DNA of 64,000 bases, taken from assembly GCA_963811265.1 (NCBI GenBank), contig CAWEQS010000008.1, positions 1 through 64,000 of the forward strand. The letters run 5' to 3'. This DNA is from JAOUJD01 sp963811265. GTDB taxonomy: Bacteria > Pseudomonadota > Gammaproteobacteria > Burkholderiales > Burkholderiaceae_F. The translations under genes and the position numbers were made by a program. Below are positions 34,582 through 42,919 of the stretch, piece after piece. The notes under the pieces are model-generated. The model made no database searches, had not been told where the DNA came from, and saw nothing but the letters and a program-made list of their open reading frames with translations. Every line of letters begins with the position of its first letter. The stretch's first letter is position 1.

Positions 34582-35115
34582 TCAGTCCGGGCGCTTGAGT
34601 GGGCGCGAGAGTAGCACCGCACCCATCCGGCTCTCAATCATGCGGTGCGTCAGTGCGATCGCCATGCCCGGCAGAGGGAGCGGCGATGGCGCCCAGGTCC
34701 CTACGACCGGCATCGGCTGCCGGTCTTTCAGGCGAAGCCAGCCGCGTGCGATCCGGTAGATCGCCCAGAGGCCGAGCGCGAAGAACCCGATGATCCAGAT
34801 CGCGAAGCCGACGAGCACGATGGCGAACACGGTTCCGACCACGGCGATCACGAGCGCCCACAACAGCGCCCACCAGAACGTGCGGATCTGCCAGGAGAAG
34901 TGCGATTCGAGCCACGTGCCGCGGACCTCGGATCGCTTCACGTAGTTGATGATGACCGCGATGATGGACGGCCAGCCGAACAGGAACGCGCCGATCACCG
35001 AAGCGGTACCGAACGCACCGATCACGAGGCCGAGCGTGTGGAGCGCGTACACGACGTGGGCTCGTCGTGACGAGCGAGTCGGACGGGGCGGCACTGGCGG
35101 GCGGCAGCGGTGCAC
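34582..35115 (-). CDS. small multi-spanning membrane protein (DUF4870-like)
   Basis: A 177-residue protein with three membrane segments: VVYALHTLGLVIGAFGTASVIGAFLFGW, then FWWALLWALVIAVVGTVFAIVLVG and IWIIGFFALGLWAIYRI. A conserved end RGWLRLKDRQPM follows. The pattern is that of DUF4870/Tic20-like membrane proteins of betaproteobacteria. The GTG at 35115 is in frame. A better-placed ATG at 35119 after AGGAG opens a different frame (SAPLPPASAAPSDSLVTT), so another single-base indel near the N-terminus is possible. Confidence 0.65.
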   Translation of the reverse strand: MHRCRPPVPPRPTRSSRRAHVVYALHTLGLVIGAFGTASVIGAFLFGWPSIIAVIINYVKRSEVRGTWLESHFSWQIRTFWWALLWALVIAVVGTVFAIVLVGFAIWIIGFFALGLWAIYRIARGWLRLKDRQPMPVVGTWAPSPLPLPGMAIALTHRMIESRMGAVLLSRPLKRPD

Positions 35116-35188
35116 TCATGGGCGGCTCCTGGTTCGGCTCCGGATTGTTCGGGAGTCGAGCATAGCCCGCGCCGCGGCGCGGCCGGGC

Positions 35189-36559
35189 TCAGGTCATGAA
35201 GCCGAGGCTGTCCGAGGCGAAGTTGGGAAGGTTCGGCAGGATCAGCCTCAGGTCGCTCGCGCCCACGCCCATCCAGCTCGCCATCGTCGCCGCGTACTGC
35301 TCGACGGACGTCGTCGGGATCAGCCGGCCGTTGCCGGCGTCGGTCGGCGCGTTCGCCGTGAGGTCGGGGAAGCTTCCGTAGACCTGCCTGCCCTTCACGG
35401 CGCCGCCGACCACGAAGTGGTGCGCGCCCCATCCGTGATCGCAGCCGTCGCCGTTGGAGAGCAGCGCGCGGCCGAAGTCCGATGCCGTGAAGAGGGTGAC
35501 GTTGTTGGCCGTGCCGAGCTGCGCCATCGTCGACTGGAAGAACGCGATCGCGTCGGCGAGCTGCGTCAGCAGCGCCGTGTGGGCCGTGTCCTGGTTGGAG
35601 TGCGTGTCGAACCCGCCGAGCGATACCAGGAACACCTGGCGCGTCGCGCCGAGCTGCGAGCGCGCGCTGATCACGCGCGCGACGAGCGCGAGCTGGTTCG
35701 CGAGCCCATTGCCGGCGGGCGGCGTCAGCGTCGGCGCGCTTTGCAGCGCGGCCCGGAGCGCAGCGTTGCCTTCTATCGAGCGCTGGTTCACGCGTCCCAG
35801 CTCGTTCTGGAGCAGGTGCCCGCTGGTCGCCGTCAGGCGCGTGCGCAACGCGGTCGCGCCGGCTGCCGATCCGTACAGCGAGTTGGCGCCGAGGGCCGAG
35901 AAGGCGATCGAGCCCTGGCTGGCGTCGAGCTGGAAGGGGCGGACCTGCTGTCCGCTGAGGAGCACGGCGCTGCTGCTCGGCGTCAGGCAGGTGAACAGCG
36001 CGTTCGCGTTCTGCGCGGCGAGCAGGTCGCCGATGCGGCCGCCCCATCCGTACTTCGCGCCCTCGGGCACCGACGCCTGCCACACCGACTGCTGGTCGTT
36101 GTGCGAGAAGAGCTTCGGCGGCAGCGGCACGGTGCGGTCGGCGTAGCTGGTGCGGTCGGTCGGCGCCACGAGCGGTCCGACGTTCGCGACCACCGCGCAC
36201 TGGCCGGCATCGAACAGCGTCGCCAGCGGCGCGAGCGGCTGTGGCAGCGCGACCTGCCGGCCGTCGGCCGCCGGGACGGCGGGCGTGAGCGGGATCAGCT
36301 CGGTCGCGCGATCCCACGCGAGCGTCGCGCGGGCGCTCGAATAGGTCTGGTACGAGGCGCTGTCGTACGGGACGACCGTGTTGTGCGCGTCGTTGCCGCC
36401 GTACAGGAAGACGCAGACGAGGGCGCGGTAGTCGGGCGCGGCCTGCGCGGAAGCGGCGGCGATCGACGCCAGGTTCAGCGCGAACGGCGTCGCGGCGCCG
36501 GCCACCGAGAGCGCCGACGCGGCTCGCAGGAACTGCCGACGGGAAGCTTGCGTGGTCAT
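35189..36559 (-). CDS. DUF1501 family protein with Tat signal
   Basis: A 456-residue protein with a twin-arginine signal (SRRQFLRAASALSVAGAATPFALNLA). The DUF1501 domain is built on an alkaline-phosphatase-like fold: ALVCVFLYGGNDAHNTVVPYD near the start, VSLGGFDTHSNQ in the middle, and FTASDFGRALLSNGDGCDHGWGAHHFVVGG. DUF1501 proteins almost always pair with a DUF1800 protein, as here (10 bp downstream of it), and are thought to act outside the cytoplasmic membrane. Their substrate is not established. Confidence 0.92.
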   Translation of the reverse strand: MTTQASRRQFLRAASALSVAGAATPFALNLASIAAASAQAAPDYRALVCVFLYGGNDAHNTVVPYDSASYQTYSSARATLAWDRATELIPLTPAVPAADGRQVALPQPLAPLATLFDAGQCAVVANVGPLVAPTDRTSYADRTVPLPPKLFSHNDQQSVWQASVPEGAKYGWGGRIGDLLAAQNANALFTCLTPSSSAVLLSGQQVRPFQLDASQGSIAFSALGANSLYGSAAGATALRTRLTATSGHLLQNELGRVNQRSIEGNAALRAALQSAPTLTPPAGNGLANQLALVARVISARSQLGATRQVFLVSLGGFDTHSNQDTAHTALLTQLADAIAFFQSTMAQLGTANNVTLFTASDFGRALLSNGDGCDHGWGAHHFVVGGAVKGRQVYGSFPDLTANAPTDAGNGRLIPTTSVEQYAATMASWMGVGASDLRLILPNLPNFASDSLGFMT

Positions 36560-36569
36560 GGCCGTCTCC

Positions 36570-38286
36570 TCACTTCTGCACCAGGTACTCGGGGGATGCC
36601 ATCGTCAGCAGGATGGCCGTGTGGACGCGGTTGGCGCGTCCGGTCGTGGTGGTCACGCTGATCGCGTTCACGGCGTTCCGGATCTCCTGCCGCATCGCGG
36701 ACGGCATCGAGCCGTTGGTGAGGCAGCGGTCGATGCGGTCGAGGAGCGCGTCCGCGTCGTCGGCGATGGCCTGCTCCGCGGCGTAGTTCGCGCGCACGTC
36801 GCGCACGCCGTTGACCGCGACCCCCGCGCCGGTGGACGATCACGCCCTGCATGAAGTTGACGTACCCGACGACCGACGTTTCGCCGACGATCTGGAATTC
36901 CGGGGCGACCAGCCCGGCCGTCGCGATGGCCGTGTTCGGCGGCGTGTAGCCCGGCCGGTAGAAGTTGAAGACCGAAGGCGGGCGTAACGGCTGCTGCCCG
37001 AGCGACGTGGACGGACTATCGAGGCCGCGGATCGTCCAGTTGCCCGACGCCGACGTTGCGTTGAAGCAGCGCGCCCAGTTCGACAGGCGCAGCACGGGCT
37101 CGCGCACCTTGCCCCACTGTGGATCGGTGATCTTGGCGGCGTCGCGCGCCTCGGCGTCGAGCAGGATCGCGCGGATGATCGCCTTCATGTCGCCGCGCAC
37201 GCCGGAGCCGTTGTTCGCGCACGCGGCTGCGACCCGGCCCACGTACGCCGGGCTCGGGTTGCTCGTCACGAGGCGCTGCACGAGCTGCCGGCCGATGAAC
37301 GGGCACAGGTTGGGATGGTTGAACAGCGTGTCCATGGCGATCTTCATGCTCGCCTGCGCGGACGTGTTGGGCGGGATCGTCACGCCGAGGAAGGTCTTCG
37401 CGCCTGTCTCGTGAAACTGCGGATACGGCTGCATCGGCCGCACGTTGCGGTCAGGGTAGGTCGCGGTCGTCGAGCCGTTGAACGCCTGGTCGGTCGTCGT
37501 CGGCGCGGCCCAGCTCCAGCCGGTGAAGACGCGGGCGATGCCGCTCGTGTCGGCGTTCGTGTAGGTCTCGACCGGAGCGCCGTTGACGAGGCGCGGCGTC
37601 CCGTCCTGGTTCAGTTCGAGCAGCCCGATCGAGAACAGCTGCATCACCTCGCGCGCGAAGTTCTCGTCGGGAACGCGGCCGGTGACCGGATCGCCTTTCC
37701 TGTTCCGCAAGTGCGAGAGGTAGATCCCCATCGCCGGGTGCGTGGCCACCGCCTCGAGCAGCTGGCGGTAGTTGCCGAAGGCGTGCTCGCCGAGCAGGTC
37801 GACGTAGCTCGCGTGGCTGTCGGCCAGGCTGGCGATGGTCCCGTTCTCGGCCGACACGACGAGGATCTGCGACAGCGCGAACTTGACGCGCTGTCGCAAC
37901 TGGTCCGGCGCGGCGAGCGCCTGCTGCCAGAAGCTGTCCTGCAGCCAGTTGAAGTTCTGACCCGGAGATCGCCGGGTCGTAGTTCGCCTGCACGTAGGCG
38001 AGGTGCGCGCTCGCCGGCAGGGCGAACTGCTCGTCGATCCACGCGGCATAGCCGACGCTGCGAACGCGCTCGATCGAAGCGTCGGTCGGGCCGAAGGTCG
38101 ACTGCGTCAGGAAGCGCGCGGCTTCGCTTGCGGTCGGCGCGGCGGCGGATGGCGGCGAGGGGTTCGGCGCAGCGGTCGACCCGCTGCCGCCACCGCCGCA
38201 GGCGGCGATCGCCAGCGCGGCCGCCGCCACGGCGGCGGCCCACGGAGACGACTCCTCGACGGGCCGGTCTTCCTGTTGTTGTTCAT
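36570..38286 (-). CDS. DUF1800 family lipoprotein, three frameshifts in this sequence
   Basis: Reads as one exported protein of about 572 residues spread over several frames. The start MNNNRKTGP (ATG 38286, GGGAG site) joins EESSPWAAAVAAAALAIAAC (lipobox) if one C is added at 38260-38265. AYVQANYDPAISG joins QNFNWLQDSFWQQAL if the A at 37960 is removed. FMQGVIVH joins GAGVAVNGVRDVRANYAAEQ if a base is added near 36828-36833. The DUF1800 core is clear (FLTQSTFGPTD, MGIYLSHLRNRKG, NFAREVMQLFSIGLLELNQDG). Three breaks could mean true decay, but every piece is intact and the DUF1501 partner is whole. Confidence 0.8.
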
Positions 38287-38491
38287 CGGGTTCTCCCTTG
38301 GTCGGGCAGCGTGGCGACTGTCCGGCGATGCCGCCCGCGCCTCAAGCGGCGTTGCAGACCGATACAACGCCGAAGGGCGATGCTGCCCGATGAATGCCGT
38401 CCGCGAACTCATCCGTCCGTCCGAGGGGTGTCGTCGCGTCCGGCTGGCCGCGGGTATCCTCCGCGCGTTTCGCATTCGACAGGCTTCGACG

Positions 38492-40552
38492 ATGCTCCAG
38501 CCCGCCAATCCCCTGCTGCAGCCCTGGGACACGCCGTTCCAGCTTCCGCCGTTCGAGCGCATCCAGGCAGGGCATTTCGCGCCGGCATTCGAGATCGCTG
38601 TGCGCGAGCACGCTGCGGAGATTGCGGCGATCGCCGCGAACCCGGATGCGCCGACCTTCGAGAACACGGTGGTCGCGTTCGACCGCAGCGGCCGGCGCCT
38701 GACGCGGATCGAGCAGGTGTTCTTCAACCTCGCGTCGTCCGAGACCTCGCCCGCGCTGCAGGCTGTGGAGCGCGACGTGGCGCCGAAGCTTGCCGCGCAC
38801 GAAAGCGCGATCTATCTCGATGCGAAGCTGTTCGAGCGCGTCGATGAACTGCACGCGCGCCGCGAAGCGCTCGCGCTCGACGACGAGCAGCGACGGCTGC
38901 TCGAGCGCATCCATCTCGACTTCGTGCTCGCCGGCGCCAGGCTCGGCGACGAAGCCAAGGCCCGGCTTGCGCAGATCGTCGAGCGGCTGGCGCAGCTGCA
39001 CACCGCCTTCTCGCAGAACGTCCTCGCCGACGAATCGAAGTGGGTGCTGTGGCTGCGCACCGAGCAGGATCTCGCCGGACTGCCGGCCTCGGTGCGCGAC
39101 GCGGCGAAGGGCGTGGCCGTCGAGCGCGGCGATCCGGATGCCTGGGCGATCACGACCAGCCGGTCGATCGTCGTTCCGTTCCTGACGTTCTCCGACCGCC
39201 GCGACCTGCGCGAGCAGGCGTACCGGGCCTGGAAGGCGCGCGGCGAGAACGACGGCGAGCACGACAACCGTCCGATCGCGCGCGAGATCCTGAAGCTGCG
39301 CACCGAGCAGGCACGCCTGATGGGATATCCAAGCTACGCCGACTTCGCGCTGGTCGATCGCATGGCGGGGACCCCGGCGGCCGTGCAGCAGTTGTTGGAG
39401 CGCGTGTGGGAGCCCGCGAAGGCGCGGGCGCGCGAGGAGCATTCGGCGCTGCGGGGCCAGGCCGCGGCGATGGGCCAGCCGACGACCCTCGAGCCATGGG
39501 ACTGGCGCTACTACGCGGAGAAGGTGCGCCAGGCGCGGTACGACGTCGACGACGCGCAGGTGAAACCGTACTTTCCGCTGGAGCGCGTCGCCGAGGCCGC
39601 GTTCGACTGCGCGCATCGGCTGTTCGGACTGCAGTTCGTCGCGCGCCCCGACCTGAAGGCGTATCACCCGGACGTGCGCGTCTACGAAGTCCGGCGCGGC
39701 GAACGCACCGTCGCCGTCTTCCTGCACGACAATTTCGCGCGTTCCACCAAGCGCAGCGGCGCGTGGATGAGCGCGTACCGCTGGCAGTCGCGCGTCGATG
39801 GCGAGGTCATCCCGATCGTCGTCAACAACAACAATTTCGCCAAGGCCGCGCGCGGCGAGCCGACCCTGTTGTCGCTCGACGACGTCCGCACGCTGTTCCA
39901 CGAGTTCGGCCACGGCCTGCACGGCATGCTGTCGGACGTGACCTACGAGCGGCTGTCGGGCACCAAGGTGCTGCGCGACTTCGTCGAACTGCCGTCGCAG
40001 CTGTTCGAGCACTGGGCGCTCGAGCCGGCGGTGCTGAAGAAGCACGCGCGCCACGTCGGGACCGGCGAGCCGATACCGGACGACCTGATCGAGCGCATCA
40101 AGCGGGCGCGGCGCTTCAACCAGGGATTCGAGACGGTCGGCTACACCGCCTGCGCGCTGCTCGACATGGCACTGCACGCCCGGACGGACGCGGATGGCGT
40201 CGACATCACCGAGTTCGAGCGCGCAGAGCTGGACAGAATCGGAATGCCCCCGGGCACATACGTCTATCACCGGCTGGCGCACTTCCAGCACCTCTTCGCC
40301 AGCTCGGGCTACGCCGCCGGTTACTACGTCTACATGTGGGCCGAGGTCCTCGACGCCGACGGCTACGACGCCTTCACCGAGGCGGGCGATCCGTTCGATC
40401 CCGCCGTGGCGTCGCGCCTGCTGAAGCACGTGTATTCGGCCGGCAACCGGGTCGAGCCGCGCGCTGCCTACCGGGCGTTCCGCGGACGCGATGCGGCGGT
40501 GGAGCCGATGCTCGCGAAGCGCGGGCTGGTCGACGAAGGCGCTCCGGCCTAG
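38492..40552 (+). CDS. prlC: M3 family oligopeptidase (oligopeptidase A / Dcp-like)
   Basis: A 686-residue cytosolic zinc peptidase. The zinc motif is HEFGHGLHGML in LFHEFGHGLH, with the third ligand Glu about 28 residues on (RDFVELPSQLFEHW). The C-terminal YHRLAHFQHLF and SSGYAAGYYVYMWAEVLDADGYDAF blocks are typical of M3A enzymes that trim oligopeptides, including cleaved signal peptides. ATG 38492 matches the family start (PLLQPWDTPFQLPPF). The gene symbol could also be dcp. The stop overlaps the convergent aminotransferase stop by four bases. Confidence 0.9.
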   Translation: MLQPANPLLQPWDTPFQLPPFERIQAGHFAPAFEIAVREHAAEIAAIAANPDAPTFENTVVAFDRSGRRLTRIEQVFFNLASSETSPALQAVERDVAPKLAAHESAIYLDAKLFERVDELHARREALALDDEQRRLLERIHLDFVLAGARLGDEAKARLAQIVERLAQLHTAFSQNVLADESKWVLWLRTEQDLAGLPASVRDAAKGVAVERGDPDAWAITTSRSIVVPFLTFSDRRDLREQAYRAWKARGENDGEHDNRPIAREILKLRTEQARLMGYPSYADFALVDRMAGTPAAVQQLLERVWEPAKARAREEHSALRGQAAAMGQPTTLEPWDWRYYAEKVRQARYDVDDAQVKPYFPLERVAEAAFDCAHRLFGLQFVARPDLKAYHPDVRVYEVRRGERTVAVFLHDNFARSTKRSGAWMSAYRWQSRVDGEVIPIVVNNNNFAKAARGEPTLLSLDDVRTLFHEFGHGLHGMLSDVTYERLSGTKVLRDFVELPSQLFEHWALEPAVLKKHARHVGTGEPIPDDLIERIKRARRFNQGFETVGYTACALLDMALHARTDADGVDITEFERAELDRIGMPPGTYVYHRLAHFQHLFASSGYAAGYYVYMWAEVLDADGYDAFTEAGDPFDPAVASRLLKHVYSAGNRVEPRAAYRAFRGRDAAVEPMLAKRGLVDEGAPA

Positions 40553-41733
40553 GCGGCCCGCGCGCTCTTCAGGAACGCGCGCAGGCGCTCGGCGCCCTGC
40601 AGCAGCAACGCATCCGACGCGGCAAAACACCAGCGCAGGTAACCCTCGCCCTCGGGCCCGAAGGCCACGCCGGGAGCGATGCCCAGGCCGGCTTCAGCGA
40701 CCAGGCGCTTCGCGAACGCGAGGCTGTCGCCGCTGAATCCGGCGACCTTGAAGAAGAGGTACATCGCGCCCGGCGGCGGCGCGACCTCGACGCCGGGAAG
40801 CGCTGCAAGCTCGCGGACCAGCAGGTCGCGCGACGCGCGCAGGCGTGCCACCGTCTCGGCCACCAGGGGCTCGCCGTCCCGCACGGCGACGATGCCCGCC
40901 TGCTGCACGAAGGCCGGCGCGCAGGACGTGTTGAACTCGATCACCTTGCCGACCTGCGCGATGAACTCGCGCGGCGCAACCATCCAGCCGAGCCGCCAGC
41001 CCGTCATCGTCCAGCTCTTCGAGAACGTGTTGGCGCTGATGTAGCGATCGTCGGCGTCGACGAGGTCGAGCACGCTCGGCGCATGGCCGTTGGCCGTCAG
41101 CGCCGGGTCGAACACGATCCGCTCGTAGGCATCGTCGGCAACGAGCCAGATGCCGTGCCGGCGGCAATGCTCCAGCAACGCGACCCAGTCGGCGCGCGGC
41201 ATGGTCCACCCGGTCGGGTTGTTCGGCGCGTTGACCAGCACCATCCGGGTCCCGGGGGTCGCCGCGTCGAGCAGGCGCTGCAGGTCGAGTGACCAGCGGC
41301 CAGCGTGGCACGCCAGCGGCACGCGCACGACATCGGCGCTCATGATGCGCGGCATCGCGGTCAGGTTCGGCCAGACCGGCGTGACGATCGCGACGCGGTC
41401 GCCCGGGTCGATCAGCGTCTGGTCGATCAGCGACAGCGCGTGCACCCCGGCGCTGGTCACGGCGATGCGGTCGACCGTGACTGGCTGCGCAGGAGCATGC
41501 AGCCGGTTGGCGTACGCCGCCAGCGCCGCGCGCAGCTCCTCGATTCCCAGGTTGTGGTTGTAGAAGGTCTGCCCGGCGTCGAGCGCCGCCTTGGCCGCCT
41601 CGCGAATGAAGGCGGGCGTGACCTGGTCGCCTTCGCCGAACCAGAACTTCAGGAGGTCTGCGCGGCCGATGCCGGCGTTGGCCACTTCGCGGATGCGGGA
41701 GGCGGCGAGAGCGGCGATGGTGGGTCGGATCAT
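40549..41733 (-). CDS. pyridoxal-phosphate-dependent aminotransferase (class I/II)
   Basis: A 394-residue fold-type I aminotransferase. The PLP lysine is in SANTFSKSWTMTGWRLGWM, preceded by VNAPNNPTGWTM and the Asp/Tyr block LVADDAYERIVFD. The C-terminal Arg for the substrate carboxylate is probably in GYLRWCFA. It belongs to the AspAT/alanine-glutamate aminotransferase-like group; the amino donor and acceptor cannot be read from the sequence. ATG 41733 gives a normal length. Confidence 0.88.
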   Translation of the reverse strand: MIRPTIAALAASRIREVANAGIGRADLLKFWFGEGDQVTPAFIREAAKAALDAGQTFYNHNLGIEELRAALAAYANRLHAPAQPVTVDRIAVTSAGVHALSLIDQTLIDPGDRVAIVTPVWPNLTAMPRIMSADVVRVPLACHAGRWSLDLQRLLDAATPGTRMVLVNAPNNPTGWTMPRADWVALLEHCRRHGIWLVADDAYERIVFDPALTANGHAPSVLDLVDADDRYISANTFSKSWTMTGWRLGWMVAPREFIAQVGKVIEFNTSCAPAFVQQAGIVAVRDGEPLVAETVARLRASRDLLVRELAALPGVEVAPPPGAMYLFFKVAGFSGDSLAFAKRLVAEAGLGIAPGVAFGPEGEGYLRWCFAASDALLLQGAERLRAFLKSARAA

Positions 41734-41844
41734 CGGCGTATTATCCGGGTTTACCCGACGCATATTGGTCAGCCGGGCTCGCTCCATCTGCCGAGCCGTG
41801 CGCGCGAGCGTGTCGTGCCCGTCCTCGAGACCTCTTCCAGCCAA

Positions 41845-42621
41845 GTGATCAAGACAGCGAGTGTGCCTGCGCCCGCCGCCCCTGCCGGCCCGCCTGCGCT
41901 GGCGGTCGTCGTGCCGGTTCACGACGAGGTCGACAACATCGAACTCCTGCTCGACGAGATACACGCCGCGCTGACGGACGAGACGACCTTCGAGGTGATC
42001 GTCGTCGACGATGCCAGCACCGACGGAACGCCGCGGCGGCTGGCCGCGCTGTCGGCCCGCTTCCCGCGGTTGAGGGCGTTGCGCCATCGCACGAACGCAG
42101 GGCAGAGCACCGCGATGGCGACCGCCATCCGCGCGGCGACCGCGCCGCTGGTGGTCACGCTGGACGGCGACGGACAGAACGATCCGGCCGACATCCCGGC
42201 GCTCCTGGGGCGCTGGGCCAGCGAATGCGGCGGGCAGCAACCGCTGCTGCTGGCCGGCTGGCGCACCGAGCGGCGCGACACCTGGCTGCGCCGCCTCTCG
42301 TCGCGCATCGCCAACGCGGTGCGCGGCAACCTCCTCGGCGATCGCACGCCGGATACGGGTTGCGGCCTGAAGCTCTTCGAGCGGTCCACGTTCCTGGCGT
42401 TGCCCTACTTCGACCACATGCACCGCTTCCTGCCCGCGCTCGTGCTTCGCATGGGTGGAAGGGTGGTGTCGGTGCCCGTGCGTCATCGACCGCGCTTGCG
42501 CGGCCGTTCCCATTACGGAGTGCTGAACCGGCTCGGTGTGGGCCTTGTGGATCTTCTGGGCGTGATGTGGCTGCGGCGTCGGGCGAAGGTGCCGATCGTC
42601 GAGGCCGTGGAGCCCGAGTGA
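41845..42621 (+). CDS. glycosyltransferase family 2 (dolichol/undecaprenyl-phosphate type)
   Basis: A 258-residue GT2 enzyme. LAVVVPVHDEVDNIELLLDEI opens the fold, followed by VIVVDDASTDGTPRRL and VTLDGDGQNDPADIPAL, which carries the catalytic DxD-like acids. It ends with basic residues (RLRGRSHYGVLNRLGVGLVDLLGVMWLRRRAK) but lacks the two C-terminal membrane helices of GtrB, so it may dock on the membrane through that amphipathic tail. It probably loads a sugar onto undecaprenyl phosphate for the GT39 enzyme downstream. The GTG start at 41845 is uncertain; the frame is open further upstream. Confidence 0.85.
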   Translation: MIKTASVPAPAAPAGPPALAVVVPVHDEVDNIELLLDEIHAALTDETTFEVIVVDDASTDGTPRRLAALSARFPRLRALRHRTNAGQSTAMATAIRAATAPLVVTLDGDGQNDPADIPALLGRWASECGGQQPLLLAGWRTERRDTWLRRLSSRIANAVRGNLLGDRTPDTGCGLKLFERSTFLALPYFDHMHRFLPALVLRMGGRVVSVPVRHRPRLRGRSHYGVLNRLGVGLVDLLGVMWLRRRAKVPIVEAVEPE

Positions 42622-42631
42622 GAGGTGAGAG

Positions 42632-42919
42632 ATGCAAGACAACTGGATCTGGCTGATCGTCGGTTTCGGCGGGCAGGCGCTGTTCTCGATGCGTTTCCTC
42701 GTCCAGTGGCTGACGAGTGAGCGCCACGGGCGCAGCGTCATTCCGGTGGTGTTCTGGCACTTCAGCCTGTGGGGCGGGCTCACGCTGTTCGTCTACGCGG
42801 TTCACCGGCAGGACCCGGTGTTCATGCTTGGCCAGGGCGTCGGCATCTTCATCTACCTGCGCAATCTCTGGCTGATTCGGCACGCGCCGAAACCGGACGA
42901 CGGCGCCGCTCGCGCGTGA
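42632..42919 (+). CDS. lipid-A-disaccharide synthase N-terminal domain (LABN) membrane protein
   Basis: A 95-residue protein with three membrane segments: WIWLIVGFGGQALFSMRFLVQWL, VIPVVFWHFSLWGGLTLFVYAV and GQGVGIFIYLRNLWLI. The conserved SERHGRSVIPVVFWHFS and GQGVGIFIYLRNL blocks identify the LABN domain, which occurs alone or fused to LpxB. In three-gene sets with a GT2 and a GT39/83 enzyme, small proteins like this may move the lipid-linked sugar across the membrane, by analogy with GtrA or ArnE/F. That role is inferred. Confidence 0.9.
   Translation: MQDNWIWLIVGFGGQALFSMRFLVQWLTSERHGRSVIPVVFWHFSLWGGLTLFVYAVHRQDPVFMLGQGVGIFIYLRNLWLIRHAPKPDDGAARA

Noticed and set aside
38107..38727. 206-codon minus-strand frame overlapping the start of the M3 peptidase gene
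   Set aside because: Only the short stretch from ATG 38286 (MNNNRKTGP) belongs to a real gene, the DUF1800 lipoprotein; the rest is a shadow frame.
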